Source: Amyloporia xantha (taxonomy: Eukaryota; Basidiomycota; Agaricomycetes; Polyporales; Adustoporiaceae). From it: 64,000 nucleotides of DNA. The position numbers and the translations under genes were made by a program. Shown here in pieces: positions 45,370 to 57,350 of the stretch. Each line of letters begins with the position of its first letter. Within the stretch, counting starts at the first letter, position 1. The stretch lies in NCBI GenBank assembly GCA_036971615.1, contig JAYKKR010000008.1, positions 62,001-126,000 of the forward strand. Direction: 5' to 3'. Under the pieces are notes generated by a model that worked only from the letters and a program-made list of their open reading frames with translations, was not told the DNA's origin and did not search any database.

Positions 45370-46764
45370 ATGCCTGCTCTCACAATATCTCCTCCTTTTC
45401 CGGACGACGTTGCGACTCATCCGCTACTCGTCATTGACTACGCACTTCTCAAGGCAGGAGATGAAGAAGAAATTGCAATGCTTTGGAAAGCCGCCACTGA
45501 ACTGGGCTTCTGGTAGTAAGTCTAACATTTTAAACAGACGTGTTGCGACCCTGCTGATGTGGACAATATCTATCTCATAGCTTGAAGAATCACGGTGCCG
45601 ATGAGGAGGTCAATGATATGTTCGATATGGGAGCCGAAACGATGGCGCTTCCGCTCGAAGAGAAGATGAAATTTGAGCAAGGAGATGATGGAATGTCCTT
45701 CGGGTGCGGGCGCATCCGATCTACAAAGACTTCGTCTAATTGCGACAGGTATAAGGCAGCGGGTGCTAATGCTACTGATGAGACAGGTGCATTGGACACA
45801 GTAGAGTTCATCAATGTCTCCAAGGACGATGCTCTCGCATGGCCAGAAACGGTGCATCGCACTTACCCGTCGACCGTGAATGCTCGCATGGAGTCAACAA
45901 TCACGCCATTCATTCGCAAATCGCTCGAAGTGAACAGCACATTGTTAGCTATTTTCAACAAGAAGCTTGGACTTCCTGAAGGAACCCTCGCCAAGAGACA
46001 TTTGCTTGATGAGCCTAGCGGTAGCGAGGCGAGATGCATCAAGAATCCCCCTCCAGCTGGTGGGTTTTCAGAGATGAAGGCTGCCCTTGGGGCCCACACC
46101 GACTTCGGTTCCCTGGTGAGCTCATTCTCTTACCACACCAGATGACGCGTTGATCAAGCAAACCAGTCCTTTTTGCATAATCGCCTTGGCGGGTTGCAAG
46201 TCATGGTCCCGGGGACGGATGAATGGCAGTATGTCAAGGTAAAACGACTATGGTGATCTTGTGCATGATCACGACTGACGCTCATCACAGCCGATTCCTG
46301 GCCATGCTGTCTGCAACCTCGGCGATGCTATGGCCATATTTAGTGGGGGCACTCTTAGGTCCAACCTACACCGCGTCGTGTCAGTGGGCGGATCCCTGAT
46401 TTTATCCTTCAAACAAATTAACCTACTTCACTAGCCCGCCGCCTGGTGAACAGTCCAAATATGAGAGGTGGTCGCTTGTATTCTTCACAAGGCCGGGGAA
46501 CTCGGTTGTTCTTGAGGCTCTGGGCAGCGAGAGCCCCATGATTGCGGATGCTGTTTCGAACGCGGTGGATGCCAGCATCTATCGAAGTGGTCAGACCGCA
46601 AGCGCTTGGTTTGCGAGGCGGATCAAGAACCAGAGGACGAGGAACCAGAAGGTATGTCGTATACTCTATACGCGAATGTCGCAAATGCACTGAGCGCTAT
46701 GATTCAGGGAGCGGAGACTTGGCGCGCCAGCCGTGGAACAGAACATCGTCCTTTGGCTGCCTAG
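45370..46764 (+). CDS. 2-oxoglutarate/Fe(II)-dependent dioxygenase (isopenicillin-N-synthase-like)
   Basis: Multi-exon gene starting MPALTISPPFPDDVATHPLL. The N-terminal DIOX_N-type segment is LLVIDYALLKAGDEEEI then GFWYLKNHG (Tyr split by an intron). The iron-binding H-x-D is in GAHTDFGSL. The distal His is in RSNLHRVV, followed by R-x-S in ERWSLVFFTRP, which binds 2-oxoglutarate. These residues make it a likely active oxygenase. Fungal members hydroxylate or desaturate secondary metabolites or gibberellin-like compounds; the substrate is not readable here. A donor GTGCGG follows MSFG, and GTCAGT follows HRV-V. The last exon ends TEHRPLAA. There is no signal peptide. Spliced by eye; all phases agree. 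Confidence 0.9.
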
Positions 46765-47124
46765 ATGTCTCATGGACTGTCTTTCCACTTGTAGTAGTAG
46801 AACGCGACGAGGGAGCGAGAATGAAGATAGTTGAACTCTTATTGTAATTTTATTTTCCCCATTCTGACCAGCTTCTTGACATGGCGCCAGCGACATGATC
46901 ATCCTGAGCGACCATAATACGTCTCGCTTATGGCCAATCCGATGGGATCAGAATCATTGCTTGATCCTTGGAAATATATTACGCTCAAGAAATCAAAAAA
47001 GGGTACTTCTTTGCTCGCTAGGCGAACTTTTATTTTGGACAGTCTCAATCATTCAGACCAGCAATATCACAACTCATCATGCAACGTGTTCTCATGATGC
47101 TCACCGACGGTAGTCGATCCTGCC
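46765..47124. other. Convergent intergenic region
   Basis: 3' ends of the dioxygenase (plus) and GH92 (minus) genes face each other. No gene is seen. Confidence 0.5.
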
Positions 47125-50100
47125 TAATTCTCAAGCTTCAATCCAGTGAACGCAATTATGTCGCAAAAGTGAACATACCAACGTGGCTGATGCCCAGTCC
47201 TCGGGCCGGGCACTCATCTCAAAGATGATCTCGCCTCCAGACGCGATCTGCTCGTGTTTGATTATAGGATTGTACAAGGAGTCTCCGTTGACAGTAAGAC
47301 TCTTCACATATGGGTTTGACGGACCGCCTTGCGAGGTGATCACCAGGGGGCGTGCCGCACCCGGGAAATCAATCGTCACTTTGTCGAAGAACGGCCTAAG
47401 AAATCATCAGTTACGGCGAGACATATACCGCCAAATTAGGGTGGACATACGTGCCGACTACATACTCTGCCGCCACAGGGTCGACAGGGTAGAAGCCGAG
47501 TGCACTGAAGATGTACCATGCGCTCATCTGGCCACAGTCATCGTTCTATCAGGTCGAACACAATCAGGGTTCTGTTTCAGCCTCTATAAGAGATAGGCAC
47601 ATACTCCAGACAACCCGTCCACAGTCGCGTTGTAATTTGCTTGAGCGACTTCACGGATGCGTATCTGCCCTTTTGAAGCAGCGCCTGCAAGTGCATAGAG
47701 GTACGGGATATGGTGAGAGGGCTGCGAATGCAATTATGAATGGCTCATTTCCACCGTTCGCTCCCACTGACCTCGTTCGTCTGGTCGTTGTGCCCTGCGA
47801 AATACTTGATGAATCTCTGTACAGATTGTGCACTAGGCGCTGCCACGCACCTCCGTCGAAATGCTCATCAAGAAACTCTACGAAGGACGCGTTCCCGCTT
47901 CGGCGCTGAATCAATCCTGGAATGTCTTGTATCACGTCGAATGTATACGCCCACATGTCGCCCTCAGTCCAACCCTGGTCCTGGCCAGCCCAGGTCCCGT
48001 TAGCATTGCGCGCCTCCATGAACCCCGTCTCGCTGTTGAAAATCGTGAAAGGCGCAGTCATTGCGCGGTTGCGGAAGTACGTCGCATTCTCAGTATATCC
48101 CAGCTCAGAAGCGAGAACAGAGACTGCGTAATCGTCGTCTGTGGGCGCACAGTAAGATTATTGGTGGGAGTCGCCGAAATGGAGAACACGTACATGCGAA
48201 GTCAAGAGTTCGTGAAGCCGCCTCGGAGTGGATATCGTTCGCTACCCATCCATTCTCTTCATACACAGATGACGTGCCAGCGCGCACCTCATATCCTACA
48301 CCCTGTATATTCAAAGCTCTATCAGCAAAATTACTGACACATAGAGAATTCGATGCTGACCTCTTCGCGATCATAATATCTGTTTGAAAACCATGAAGGT
48401 CAGGCAAATTCAGCTTGAAAAGGTTATTGACAGCGAAGAACCCACGAAATCGTCCAATCATCGTAGGGCGGTACTGTCGCGTCCTTGTACACTGCGGCAT
48501 AAGCGGTCTCGAGGTCAAAGCCTGTTATATTCTTTATGGCCGCCTCAGCGATCATTGAATCTGCGTGCGTGGCAATCTATGCGGACGCGATGGGTAGAGT
48601 GTGGGGAGATCGTGAACAAACAACAGTACCATGATGTTCGTCTCTGTGGATGGCGTGAACAAGAAGCACAAATCATGCAAATACGCTCAACCTACCAACG
48701 ATGTTCTTCCACATAGGCAACCAGCCTCCCTGCGCCAGTCAGTATCACCAGCCCTCTACAATTACATTGATAAAGCAGGGCACACACTTCCTCATAATCT
48801 TGCAGCATACTCCGTATCATTCCAGGAACGCGCTCTGGCGCCAGAAGGATCAGCCATGCCCATTCTGCACGGTAAATGTCCCAGTTCGAGTAGCCGCTAT
48901 ATGAATCTCCTTCGTGCACAGCGTTATCGTATCCGGAATAGTACCGACCACCCTCGTGCTGTTCGTACGGGTACTATGGATCCACATTTCAAAATGTCAG
49001 CCTGGACCATTATCGCTTGATACCACGCACCTGCAGCGTGTGGAATACGCTGGTATAGAACGACTCCCTCTGAGCCGTACTTGCACCTTCGATCCTTATC
49101 CGTCCGAGCTTCTCCACCCACGCCTGTCGCGTCTCGTATGCTGTCTGCTCCAGCGTCTGCCCATCCGGAATCTCATCGTCCAAATTGGCACGCGCCTGCT
49201 CTTCCGAGATGAAGCTCACGCCCACCCTGACATGCACCACACTCGTCCCCTCCGGGAACCGCGCAAACCCCGAGAGCAGTGGACCCTCTCCCTGGACCGC
49301 ACCCTCAGACAGTGTGATGACACTGGAGTCAACAGTCCCCTGAGTCACGCCATACGTGTCGAATGGCACGTCGAACCGTGCACAGAAGTAGCCCGCCCAG
49401 CCGGGCGCATTGTTGGGTCCGAGAATCTGGTCCTGCCGCTCAGGATTGCTTCCGCAGATCTCTTGCTGCGCGGGTAAGATGGACACCGAGCCAGGGGGGT
49501 AGATGACCCAGGAGCCGTTCGGGGAGGCTGGCGAGCCGGTAATGGATGGGCGCGTGGCTTCGAGGAGGACGTATGGGTCGGCGCTCGTGTCAGTGAAGGT
49601 GAAACGGAGGTGACCAACCCGCGACGCTGCAGGCCGACAAGAATATGATTGATTGAGAATGAATCAGTGAGTGATACACAGACGTACTGGCGCTCATCTC
49701 AGCCTTGATGACACCGCCGCCCTGGCTCGAAGGGGCAGACATCTCGACAGAGTAGTAACTGGGTGTTATAACCTCCTGTCTTCCAGATGTCTCATCAGTG
49801 ACATATTCCAGCCCCCTGTCGGCGAACACGCTCTGCACGTCGCCTACACCAGGCGCAACAACGACCTGGCCACTCTCGCCCATCCATATGGCTGGTTGAT
49901 GAGTGCCCTGGAAGCCATGTATGGTTGGGAGCGTGTGGTTATACGGTGTAACGGAGACATAGTTCTCTGTGGTCTGGGCGGTCCAGCGAGTCATGGCAAA
50001 AGGAGGGGCGGTGCTCGGAATCATACCGCCGGAGCCGTTGGGCGTATCACCACCATTGCCAATGAGCCTAACGACATGTCAGAATTTCATTTATATCAAA

Positions 50101-50347
50101 ATAACTATGCTATATAGAACAGCGCACGACATCGCGGGGCGGGTATGACCTGAGAGATGATCGTGACGCCGCACTCGTCGCCCACGGGCGCCGCTCATGA
50201 TGAACTGCTAAGGAGATACAGCACGCACGGATCTACTGCATCAACATCATCGCTCGGTGGTTGAGTAAACTCTGAAGGGGCCTGGAGTCTTGCAGTCACG
50301 AATGGGGCAAGGAGTGCAAGATGCAGCGTGGTGAACTTGACTCTCAT
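47125..50347 (-). CDS. Secreted GH92 alpha-1,2-mannosidase
   Basis: It begins with a signal peptide, MRVKFTTLHLALLAPFVTA. A long first intron (donor GTGCGT, about 145 nt) leads to VDPLIGNGGDTPNGSGGMIPS, then TRWTAQTTENYVSV and GFQGTHQPAIWMGESGQ. The catalytic part includes SNWDIYRAEWAWLILLAPE, WTEGDMWAYTFDV, HNDQTNEPSHHIPYLYA (the GH92 signature with the general-acid Glu) and DDCGQMSAWYIFSALGFYP. It closes with GGPSNPYVKSLTVNG. All are in frame across about a dozen introns, several with GTCAG donors. GH92 enzymes are Ca2+-dependent inverting exo-mannosidases that trim N-glycans or mannan; extracellular action is likely. The stop is reached through a short last exon (LEN). The GH3 gene lies head-to-head 661 bp away. 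Confidence 0.93.
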
Positions 50348-51008
50348 TTTGACTGCGGCCCTAAGGCGTTGACAGGATCTTTAAATGTCCCACCAAGCAA
50401 TGCAATTTGAAAGCTGACTGGTCACGTCGAGCACGGAGGTAGAACAGAAGGGTATAGAGACTGTTACAAGCAGCGGCTGGCCGTGTACCAAACGCGTCCG
50501 CGAACGACGCCACGCGCGCAAAGTCACCTGCCACGCCACGTGCCGAACCCCAGTCACGGGGATCATTCGGCTATCTGCGTCAGATCGGTACCAGATCCAA
50601 TTCAGATTCTGAGATGAGTCCAGATCGGGCATTTTGTTCGCTTCCGCTCCCCAAGACCACTGTACCTCTAGTGTATCCTCGCCCGCTCCCGCCATCTCTG
50701 CCCCACATAACTCCTACAGCGACTTCTGTGAAATATTTGCATTCGTTTGTTCTATCTGCAGCAGGCAGCCATCGCGGACCGCTCAATACACAGGTCGCGG
50801 ACCGTCGCGAAGCTCACAAGTCTCCTGACATTCCCCATATGACCTTTCAAGGTTGCTAATTTCTGTTCACACCCACACGCGCCCTCGTGAATCTCACTCG
50901 GACTCTCATGTTGCAGTTCAAAGCGTATACAATCATGCATAAAAGCAACTTGTCCATCGTTCGTCTGGATCGAAGGCGCTTCATCCTGCACTGCGACACA
51001 CTCCCGCG
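50348..51008. promoter_or_regulatory. Divergent promoter shared by GH92 and GH3 genes
   Basis: 661 bp between the two start codons with no supported coding frame. Co-regulation is an inference from the head-to-head arrangement; no specific operator is claimed. Confidence 0.5.
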
Positions 51009-54000
51009 ATGGGTTTCCGCGTGACTGTCGTCACATGCCTTTTCCGATTCCTGCTGGTCCAGTTATTCCTCGTTGTCAATTCGGATACTTCAGCCTCATA
51101 TAACGGTCTTCGTGACGATCTCCACTTTCCGCTGCATGCCCGAGCAACGAACAAGGATGGCTCCCTGCCGATCTACAAGAATCCCGATGCCTCTATTGAA
51201 GACCGCGTTCTCGACCTTCTGCCGAGGATGACTTTGCAGGAGAAGGTTGCTCAGATGTACGTTGAAATTGACATCTAAACGTCACTGGCTTTAACGGACT
51301 TTTAGTATTCAGGGCGATCTCGACGGATGGATGAATTTGACCGATCCCAACGATGACACGAAAATTTACAACGAGACGGGGCTGGTATGTCCCTCTTCTT
51401 CACGTATCATCTTCTAATTCTCACCTCGATCACTTGATCCCACATATCCTTCTGATCATACGCGTCTTCTCTTTTCTTGAACTCAGATCGAGGAGCTCAC
51501 GTACAAAGCTGGTGCTATCTGGGGAGGCTACCTCATGCCTTGGGACAAGTGGATCTACGGTATCACTATCGGACAGCGCTACCTCATGGAGAACACAACA
51601 CTCGGCATCCCAGCTATCGTCCAAAGCGAGGGTGCATATTCTTTTCCATCATTTGTCCTGTATCTATGCATCAGACATCATTATGCTCATTATGAAGCCT
51701 TGTCCTCTAGGTTTACATGGCTTCACCAACAACGGCACCACTTGGCCTTCTCCGATCGGTCTTGCAGCATCCTTTAACGCTCCTCTTTTACAAGCCGCCG
51801 CCGCCACCATCGGTGCTGAGGCTGAGGGACTTGGCTTCTCGCAACTCTTCGCTCCCGTCTTGGACCTCTCTAGGGAGCTTCGCTGGGGCCGAGTGGAAGA
51901 GAACTACGGCGAAGATCCGTTTCTGTATGCACTGATTGCCATCTTAGAAAATGGGTAGCGCGTATTGATCAATGGCGATTGCAGCACAGGCGAGATGGGC
52001 CGCGCATATGTGACTGGAGTACAGCTTGGTACGCGGCGCAACACAAGCTCGACGGCTGTCGCACGTATCGCGGCTACGTGCAAGCACTTTGCGGCGTATG
52101 GCTCTCCTCAAGGCGGACTGTGAGCACCGCTTCTCTTGATTGTGTTGTTCTTTCCCTCTCGTAATATCTTGGCCTTTTCTCCCCTCGTCGTTTCGCATTT
52201 ATTATATATCTTAACAAGCGCATACCCAGGAATATCGCTCCTGTCTCCGGTGGTGAGCGCGAGCTGCGCACTTACTACCTCCGCCCATTCGACCGGGCTT
52301 GTGCCAGCATCAATCCTGAGTTCGACGGTGGAAGCCGCGCACTAAGCTTGATGAGCGCATACGCGAGCTACGACGGAGTACCTAGCGTTTCCAACTATCG
52401 TAAGTTCACATCGCACTTTACGCGAAAAGCTGAAGAATGGACCGATGATCATGGACTGTAGATCTGTTGACAGAAATTGTGCGTGTACCTTCCAATCCCT
52501 CCACCCTTGTCTGATCTGTGCATGCACCTAGCTTCGTGAAGAGTGGGAGTTCCCATACTTTGTCACCACAGATGCAGGCTCGGTCGACCTGCTCATCTCC
52601 ACGCACGGAACGTGCGCTACACGTGAGTGCGCCGCGAAGGATGCGCTCGAAAATGGCATTCAGATGGAGATGGGAGGTGGGTCATACACGTATCTAACGC
52701 TGCCTGGTATGTTTGTCTACTCTCTCATCTGCAAATTGGGACACTCAGATAAACCCATGTCCACGCGCTGTCTTACAGATCAGGTCGCAGCCGGCACGGT
52801 TGATGTGAGCTACATCGACCAGACGGTGGCCACAGTGCTACGGACGAAATTCGCGCTAGGCCTCTTCGAGAGTGAGATCTTGAATGATTCATCCTGTTTC
52901 ATTTATACTCAGTTCGTACTGCCTATCCCGCACAGATCCATATCCGTATGATGACTATCTCTCAACATTGCGTACGCCCGAGACTCGGGCTCTCTTGCAC
53001 CAGATGGAGCAAGAGCAAATTATATTGCTCGAGAACAGGAACAACACACTCCCGCTCAGCAAGAATATCAGCTCCGTCGCACTGATTGGTCCTCAGGTCA
53101 ATCGAGTGACGGTATGTTTCTCTGGCACGCCTCACTATTGCGAATGCTTACACGATTCCACCGCAGCTCGGAGATTACGTCTTTCACAACGCAACCCTCA
53201 ATTGTCTCACGCCTCTTCAGGGCTTCACCGAACTCCTCGCAAATACCTCCGTCCAGATCAACTTCGCACAGGGTTGCGAGCTATGGTCGAACGACGAGTC
53301 GCAGTTCCCCGAAGCGATCGCAGCAGCTGAAGCCTCCGATGCAGCCATCGTCATGGTCGGGACATGGAGCTTGGACCAGACACTGCTTTGGGAACCAGGG
53401 ACCAACGCGACGACAGGCGAACATGTTGATCTCAGCAGCTTGGCGCTAGTAGGCGCTCAACTACGGCTGGTGCAGGCAATACAGGCCGTTGGCAAACCGA
53501 CGATTGTCGTGTTCGTGAGCGGGAAGCCTATCGCGGAGCCCTGGATTCAAGCCAGTGCGTGCTGCTATGAATTACGCTGATGGTAGTGAATACAAGTGTC
53601 CTGATGCTTAACCGCAGACGTGGATGCGGTTGTGCAGCAGTTCTACTACGGAGAACTGGGGGGCTTAGCAATCGCAGAGATAATATTTGGAGATGCTAAT
53701 CCTTCAGGTAAGCTTTTTTCTACCTACCCGTTAATCCGGGTTCTTCGGCCCAACGATAACCCGTCCTTTGGAGGCAAGCTTCCTGTGTCATTCCCACAGA
53801 ACGTTGGGACGTCACCCGCGTTTTACAATTATCTCAAGGGTGGAAGACCCGTTGACCCGGGTTACATAGCGCCGAACGGAACCCTAGTGTTCGGGCATCA
53901 GGTATGGTGCGACACATTGCGAATTGATCACGGAGCTTGTGACGATGGCATTACAGTACGTCTTGAATACGCCAGTACCGATCTGGAGTTTTGGACACGG

Positions 54001-54545
54001 GCTCAGCTATACCACGTTCACCTAGTCAGCCAACCTAGGTTTCAGAAGCACGCACATACTGACGCTATCTCGTCAACCCTTTGTAGTACGGACCTTGAGC
54101 TTTCCCCGGCAACAATCGGACCGTCGGACGATTTCGTTATCACCGTGACAGTCCACAACACGGGTGGAATCGATGGGAAAGAAGTCGTACAGGTCAGCGA
54201 CCTGCGCTCATTGATATGATCGCTTACTGATCGTGGTCAATTCATAGGTGTACTTAACAGATGTCGTGAGCTCGGTTGTCACCCCAAACCAATTTCTCGC
54301 TGGCTTTCAGAAAGTGTTCATCCCGTATGTCATCAGATTATTCTTAGGCCCCACTGTTTCGTTAATCGCCGCATTTCGATAATAGAGCAGGCAGTTCAGA
54401 AACAGTGACCATCCAGATCAACTCAACTGAATTGGGGCTGTGGTCACTCGACAACGCTTGGGTCGTGGAACCAGGCGACTTCACCGTCAAGATCGGAACA
54501 AGTAACACAACTTATCTGAATGCAACTCTGACTGTGACAGAATGA
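51009..54545 (+). CDS. Secreted GH3 family glycosidase (beta-glucosidase/beta-xylosidase type)
   Basis: It starts with a signal peptide, MGFRVTVVTCLFRFLLVQLF. The GH3 N-terminal barrel begins SIEDRVLDLLPRMTLQEKVAQM, followed by TLGIPAIVQSEGLHGF, FAPVLDLSRELRWGRVEENYGEDPFL and CKHFAAYGSPQGG. The probable nucleophile Asp lies in FVTTDAGSVDLL. The C-terminal sandwich has ILLENRNNTLPLSKNISSVALIGP, then FYYGELGGLAIAEIIFGDANPSGKL. A fibronectin-III-like domain starts after IWSFGHGLSYTTFTY and ends TLTVTE. About twelve short introns were followed in frame. The one after TFTY uses GTCAGC, without which a TAG would stop the protein. Family members release terminal sugars from oligosaccharides outside the cell. 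Exact specificity is not readable. Confidence 0.93.
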
Positions 54546-54821
54546 TGGCAACTCGGGCTCGCTGACAGCACTGGGAATATTCTACGCACATACGAAATGG
54601 ATGAGACTGATGATGCCTAGCAGTAGTTCATGGACAATGTATCATCAGGATATAGTGTTCAACAAAGTAACAATTGGGCACCATTGTCCTGAGATCAGGG
54701 CACACGCGGGGTTGCTGTGTTACAAGAACTGGATATCGTGAATTATGTCAGCACAATCAGCACGAGGATGAATGAATTGGCCTTTTCAATTGAAGAAGCA
54801 ACGTCACATACAGACTGTAGA

Positions 54822-55791
54822 CTAGACTTGGGATGACATGGGCGGTTGTGTTTCTACCCACTGGATCATGCCGGACCCCATAGGAGCTCGTTTCTTCTTT
54901 GCAACAGGAAATATGCCGATGATGAGCAGCCCACATATCGTGAGCCAGCCGAGCCATGCGAATGCTGTCATAGCTGCGAGAATGCGGCAGGCTTCAAATT
55001 CGTAGCAGAAGGATAGGTTGGGCCAAATATTCTGAGGATAGTGTTTAGGTGCTGGCCATGCCGCAATACGTTGTCACGTACAGTTGCTATACCAGACCCG
55101 ATCAACCACAGAAACCACAGCACGGCGAGGGCAATAACTTCGATGACGGCAGCTGAAATCTCCGATGAGGAGGGAATGATTCCTTTGTTCCATAGCCCGA
55201 GTCTGCATGGAGATCAACAACGTTGAGCGAACTTTCGAAGAGATCACTTGCATGAATGGGGCAAATCCAATTGCCAAAAGGGAGCAAACCAGCAGCTCCG
55301 CCACTACTGGATCTGTTAGAAGTCAAATGTTATGAAACCATTTAACTATTTTTCAGATACACTGACCATAGAAGTCTGAACCGTGATTGAGCGGATCTCC
55401 TTCGGGAAGGTGCAAGGTATAGTTCAGCCGCGCAGCGGTGAGAGACAAAAGAATCAGAGAGAACAACCACTGTGATCGTCGTGAGTCAGACAATGCTTTG
55501 ACGACTTCGTCAAACGTCAAAACGGTTACCAGGATGATATACAGCGGGAGGCGGAAAGATAATGACTTCATCGTGATCCACACGACAATGAAATCTGAAA
55601 CTACCAGAGCCAGCAGAGCAGAGACAAAAAAGAGTTGCGGGGAGTCTGAGACCCTTGACTACCGTGAAGATGCTGCTAGTATATGCATTATCTCCATGTT
55701 AGTTGTTGCCATGGTGCATACCTACAATCGAAGGTAGGCTCGGTAAAAGGTCCGATAGACGTGCCTCAACGAGGTGTCGTCGCTTTGTCAT
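54822..55791 (-). CDS. Four-helix membrane protein, MARVEL-like, with a GC-AG intron
   Basis: Five exons, 55791-55726, 55658-55367, 55312-55252, 55202-55082 and 55031-54822, give 249 aa. Hydrophobic segments are LFFVSALLALVVSDFIVVWI, PLYIILVTVL, VVAELLVCSLLAIGFAPFI, VIEVIALAVLWFLWLIGSGIA and ILAAMTAFAWLGWLTICGLL. The pair LWFLWLIGSGIAT and YEFEACRILAAMTAFAWL is typical of fungal MARVEL-domain proteins. These sit in the plasma membrane or vesicles; the exact role is unknown. Intron 3 must start with GC (at 55251, GCAAGT), the canonical GC donor, to connect FAPFI to LGLWNKG. Intron 2 uses GTCAGT. An N-terminal basic segment MTKRRHLVEARL precedes the first helix. Confidence 0.75.
55203..55251 (-). 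other. GC-AG intron (intron 3 of the MARVEL-like gene)
   Basis: The 49-nt intron begins GCAAGT and ends CATGCAG. The only GT donors nearby leave the wrong phase and would destroy the third and fourth membrane helices. Confidence 0.65.
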
Positions 55792-56228
55792 TGAGCCCCG
55801 TAAGTTCCAAAGCTGTAGCGTATATTGCTTAGAGTCTGAGCCCACATTGACAGTTGTTGTGCGGTGTCACTTTGCAGTCACTGCAGTCGGCCGCCATCAA
55901 GTATTCGTTCTCAATTCGAAATTTCATCTGTATCACGTGAATGACAACAGCGCGTCTCCTGTCGCGTTTTTGTCGTCGGTCCGCTGAAAGCGCCAACAGA
56001 GGACTCTGTCGTACAGTTACTATATGCCGTTCAGCAAAATGGTCAACTATCGGGCAAACTGACCCCCTTTTGGCGCTTCACAATAATCGCGCAGCGCTTA
56101 GACTGCTGACTGTCCTCGACGTATCGTCTGGTTGTTAAGTCCTCTGTAAGTTCCTCCGACTCGGAGTTTCGATGCTTCTGTGAATTCTATGCTCATTATG
56201 TGCTGTTATGTTTACACATTTCCGTTAG

Positions 56229-56925
56229 GTGAATACACTTCGCCTCGTCAAGAAGCAGGCCAATAGGTCCAACACCACTGTCAGTTACCACTTCAAATTC
56301 AGTCAGCGGCATCATGAATGGCATATCCACTGTGCGATTGATCCTATAAAATCGCCCGCTCTGCTTGTTTCAAAAAATCAACCTAGACTCTCCATCATGA
56401 TGGAACCCTGCCAGATGCTGTCTGCGAACGCTGTACACCGTCTGAACGTCCGAACGTCAATGCTCCCTACTGTTCTATCGATCTTCCCCGGGCGGGATTC
56501 AAACTAATTTTTTGCGACAAGCCGTTTACCTCGGAAGGATATGACAATGTAGTCCGCATTGTTGAAGCCTTCAGCCGCGACAACCTGCGACAAAAGAAGG
56601 CGAAACAGCTCAATTTAACGGTAATCATTATATCGTATGCTTGTATTCCTCACCACTTCGACCGGCACTCATTGCATATCCAGTAAAATCAATCATATCT
56701 TAGACTAACCTCTGGAACCGTGTCACATGCTGCTCAAGCTTAACCTTCTAACGACTGGTGGCATCATCCGAGCAATTAATGCCCGCGTTTACATCTTGTA
56801 TTCTTTCCCCAAATGCCGATTATGACATGGCGTCCGTCTCCTGGAAAGATTTCGCTGATTTGGCAGAGCACGAGATATTTGCTACTCGTCAGGTGGTCAG
56901 ATTGCGTCCTGATATGATCGGTAAG
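56229..56925 (+). pseudogene. Decayed copy A of an unknown two-copy gene
   Basis: Its conceptual product aligns with copy B (59259-59790): SIDLPRAGFKLIFCDKPFTSEGYDNVVRIVEAF here against FIDLPKSRIK-CVFCDKPPLSEGY there. The following WKDFADLAEHEIFATRQVV matches WNNLQEIAEHEILAMREAV. Copy A is broken three times. A 7-nt direct duplication (cgaacgt at about 56444-56457) shifts the frame, an in-frame TAA stands at 56706, and an extra base in ccccaaatgcc near 56812 shifts it again. The protein family is unknown to me. Confidence 0.65.
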
Positions 56926-57350
56926 TGCCTCTGTACGTCCATTCGAATATGCAGGGCAGTGACAATCGATGCGGTAGGACGGTACATGAGCGATGAGAAT
57001 TAGACATCGTTGGACCGAGAGAAGAAATTTACACAGTGAAATACCGTTGGAGCGTACAGTGCCGTCTGCTGTCTCATGTTACTTCTGTCAATAAAATTGG
57101 ATCCGGGTCTTCAACTCTATGGTCTCCCAATTGCAAAGATAAACTCCGGCTTCATTTTCGTACTCCAGATGCTGCTCAGTACCTGTTCACTTTTCCCGAT
57201 CTGCACGGCAAAACCAACCTCGATTCAAGTATAACAGCGCCCTGCCGTCTCGAGCGTCATGTGCTATGCCCATTCTATAAAATTCTAGTGCATCAAACGG
57301 TAGACTGGATGCCAAAATTCAGTCTTCTTGGTAAGCGCTCCTTCTGCTAG

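Noticed and set aside
53990..54090. Apparent TAG stop in the GH3 gene after TTFT
   Set aside because: A GTCAGC...TGTAG intron removes it and restores the frame into the fibronectin-III-like domain.
55203..55260. Apparent frameshift in the MARVEL-like gene
   Set aside because: A GC-AG intron (GCAAGT...GCAG) explains it without any lesion.
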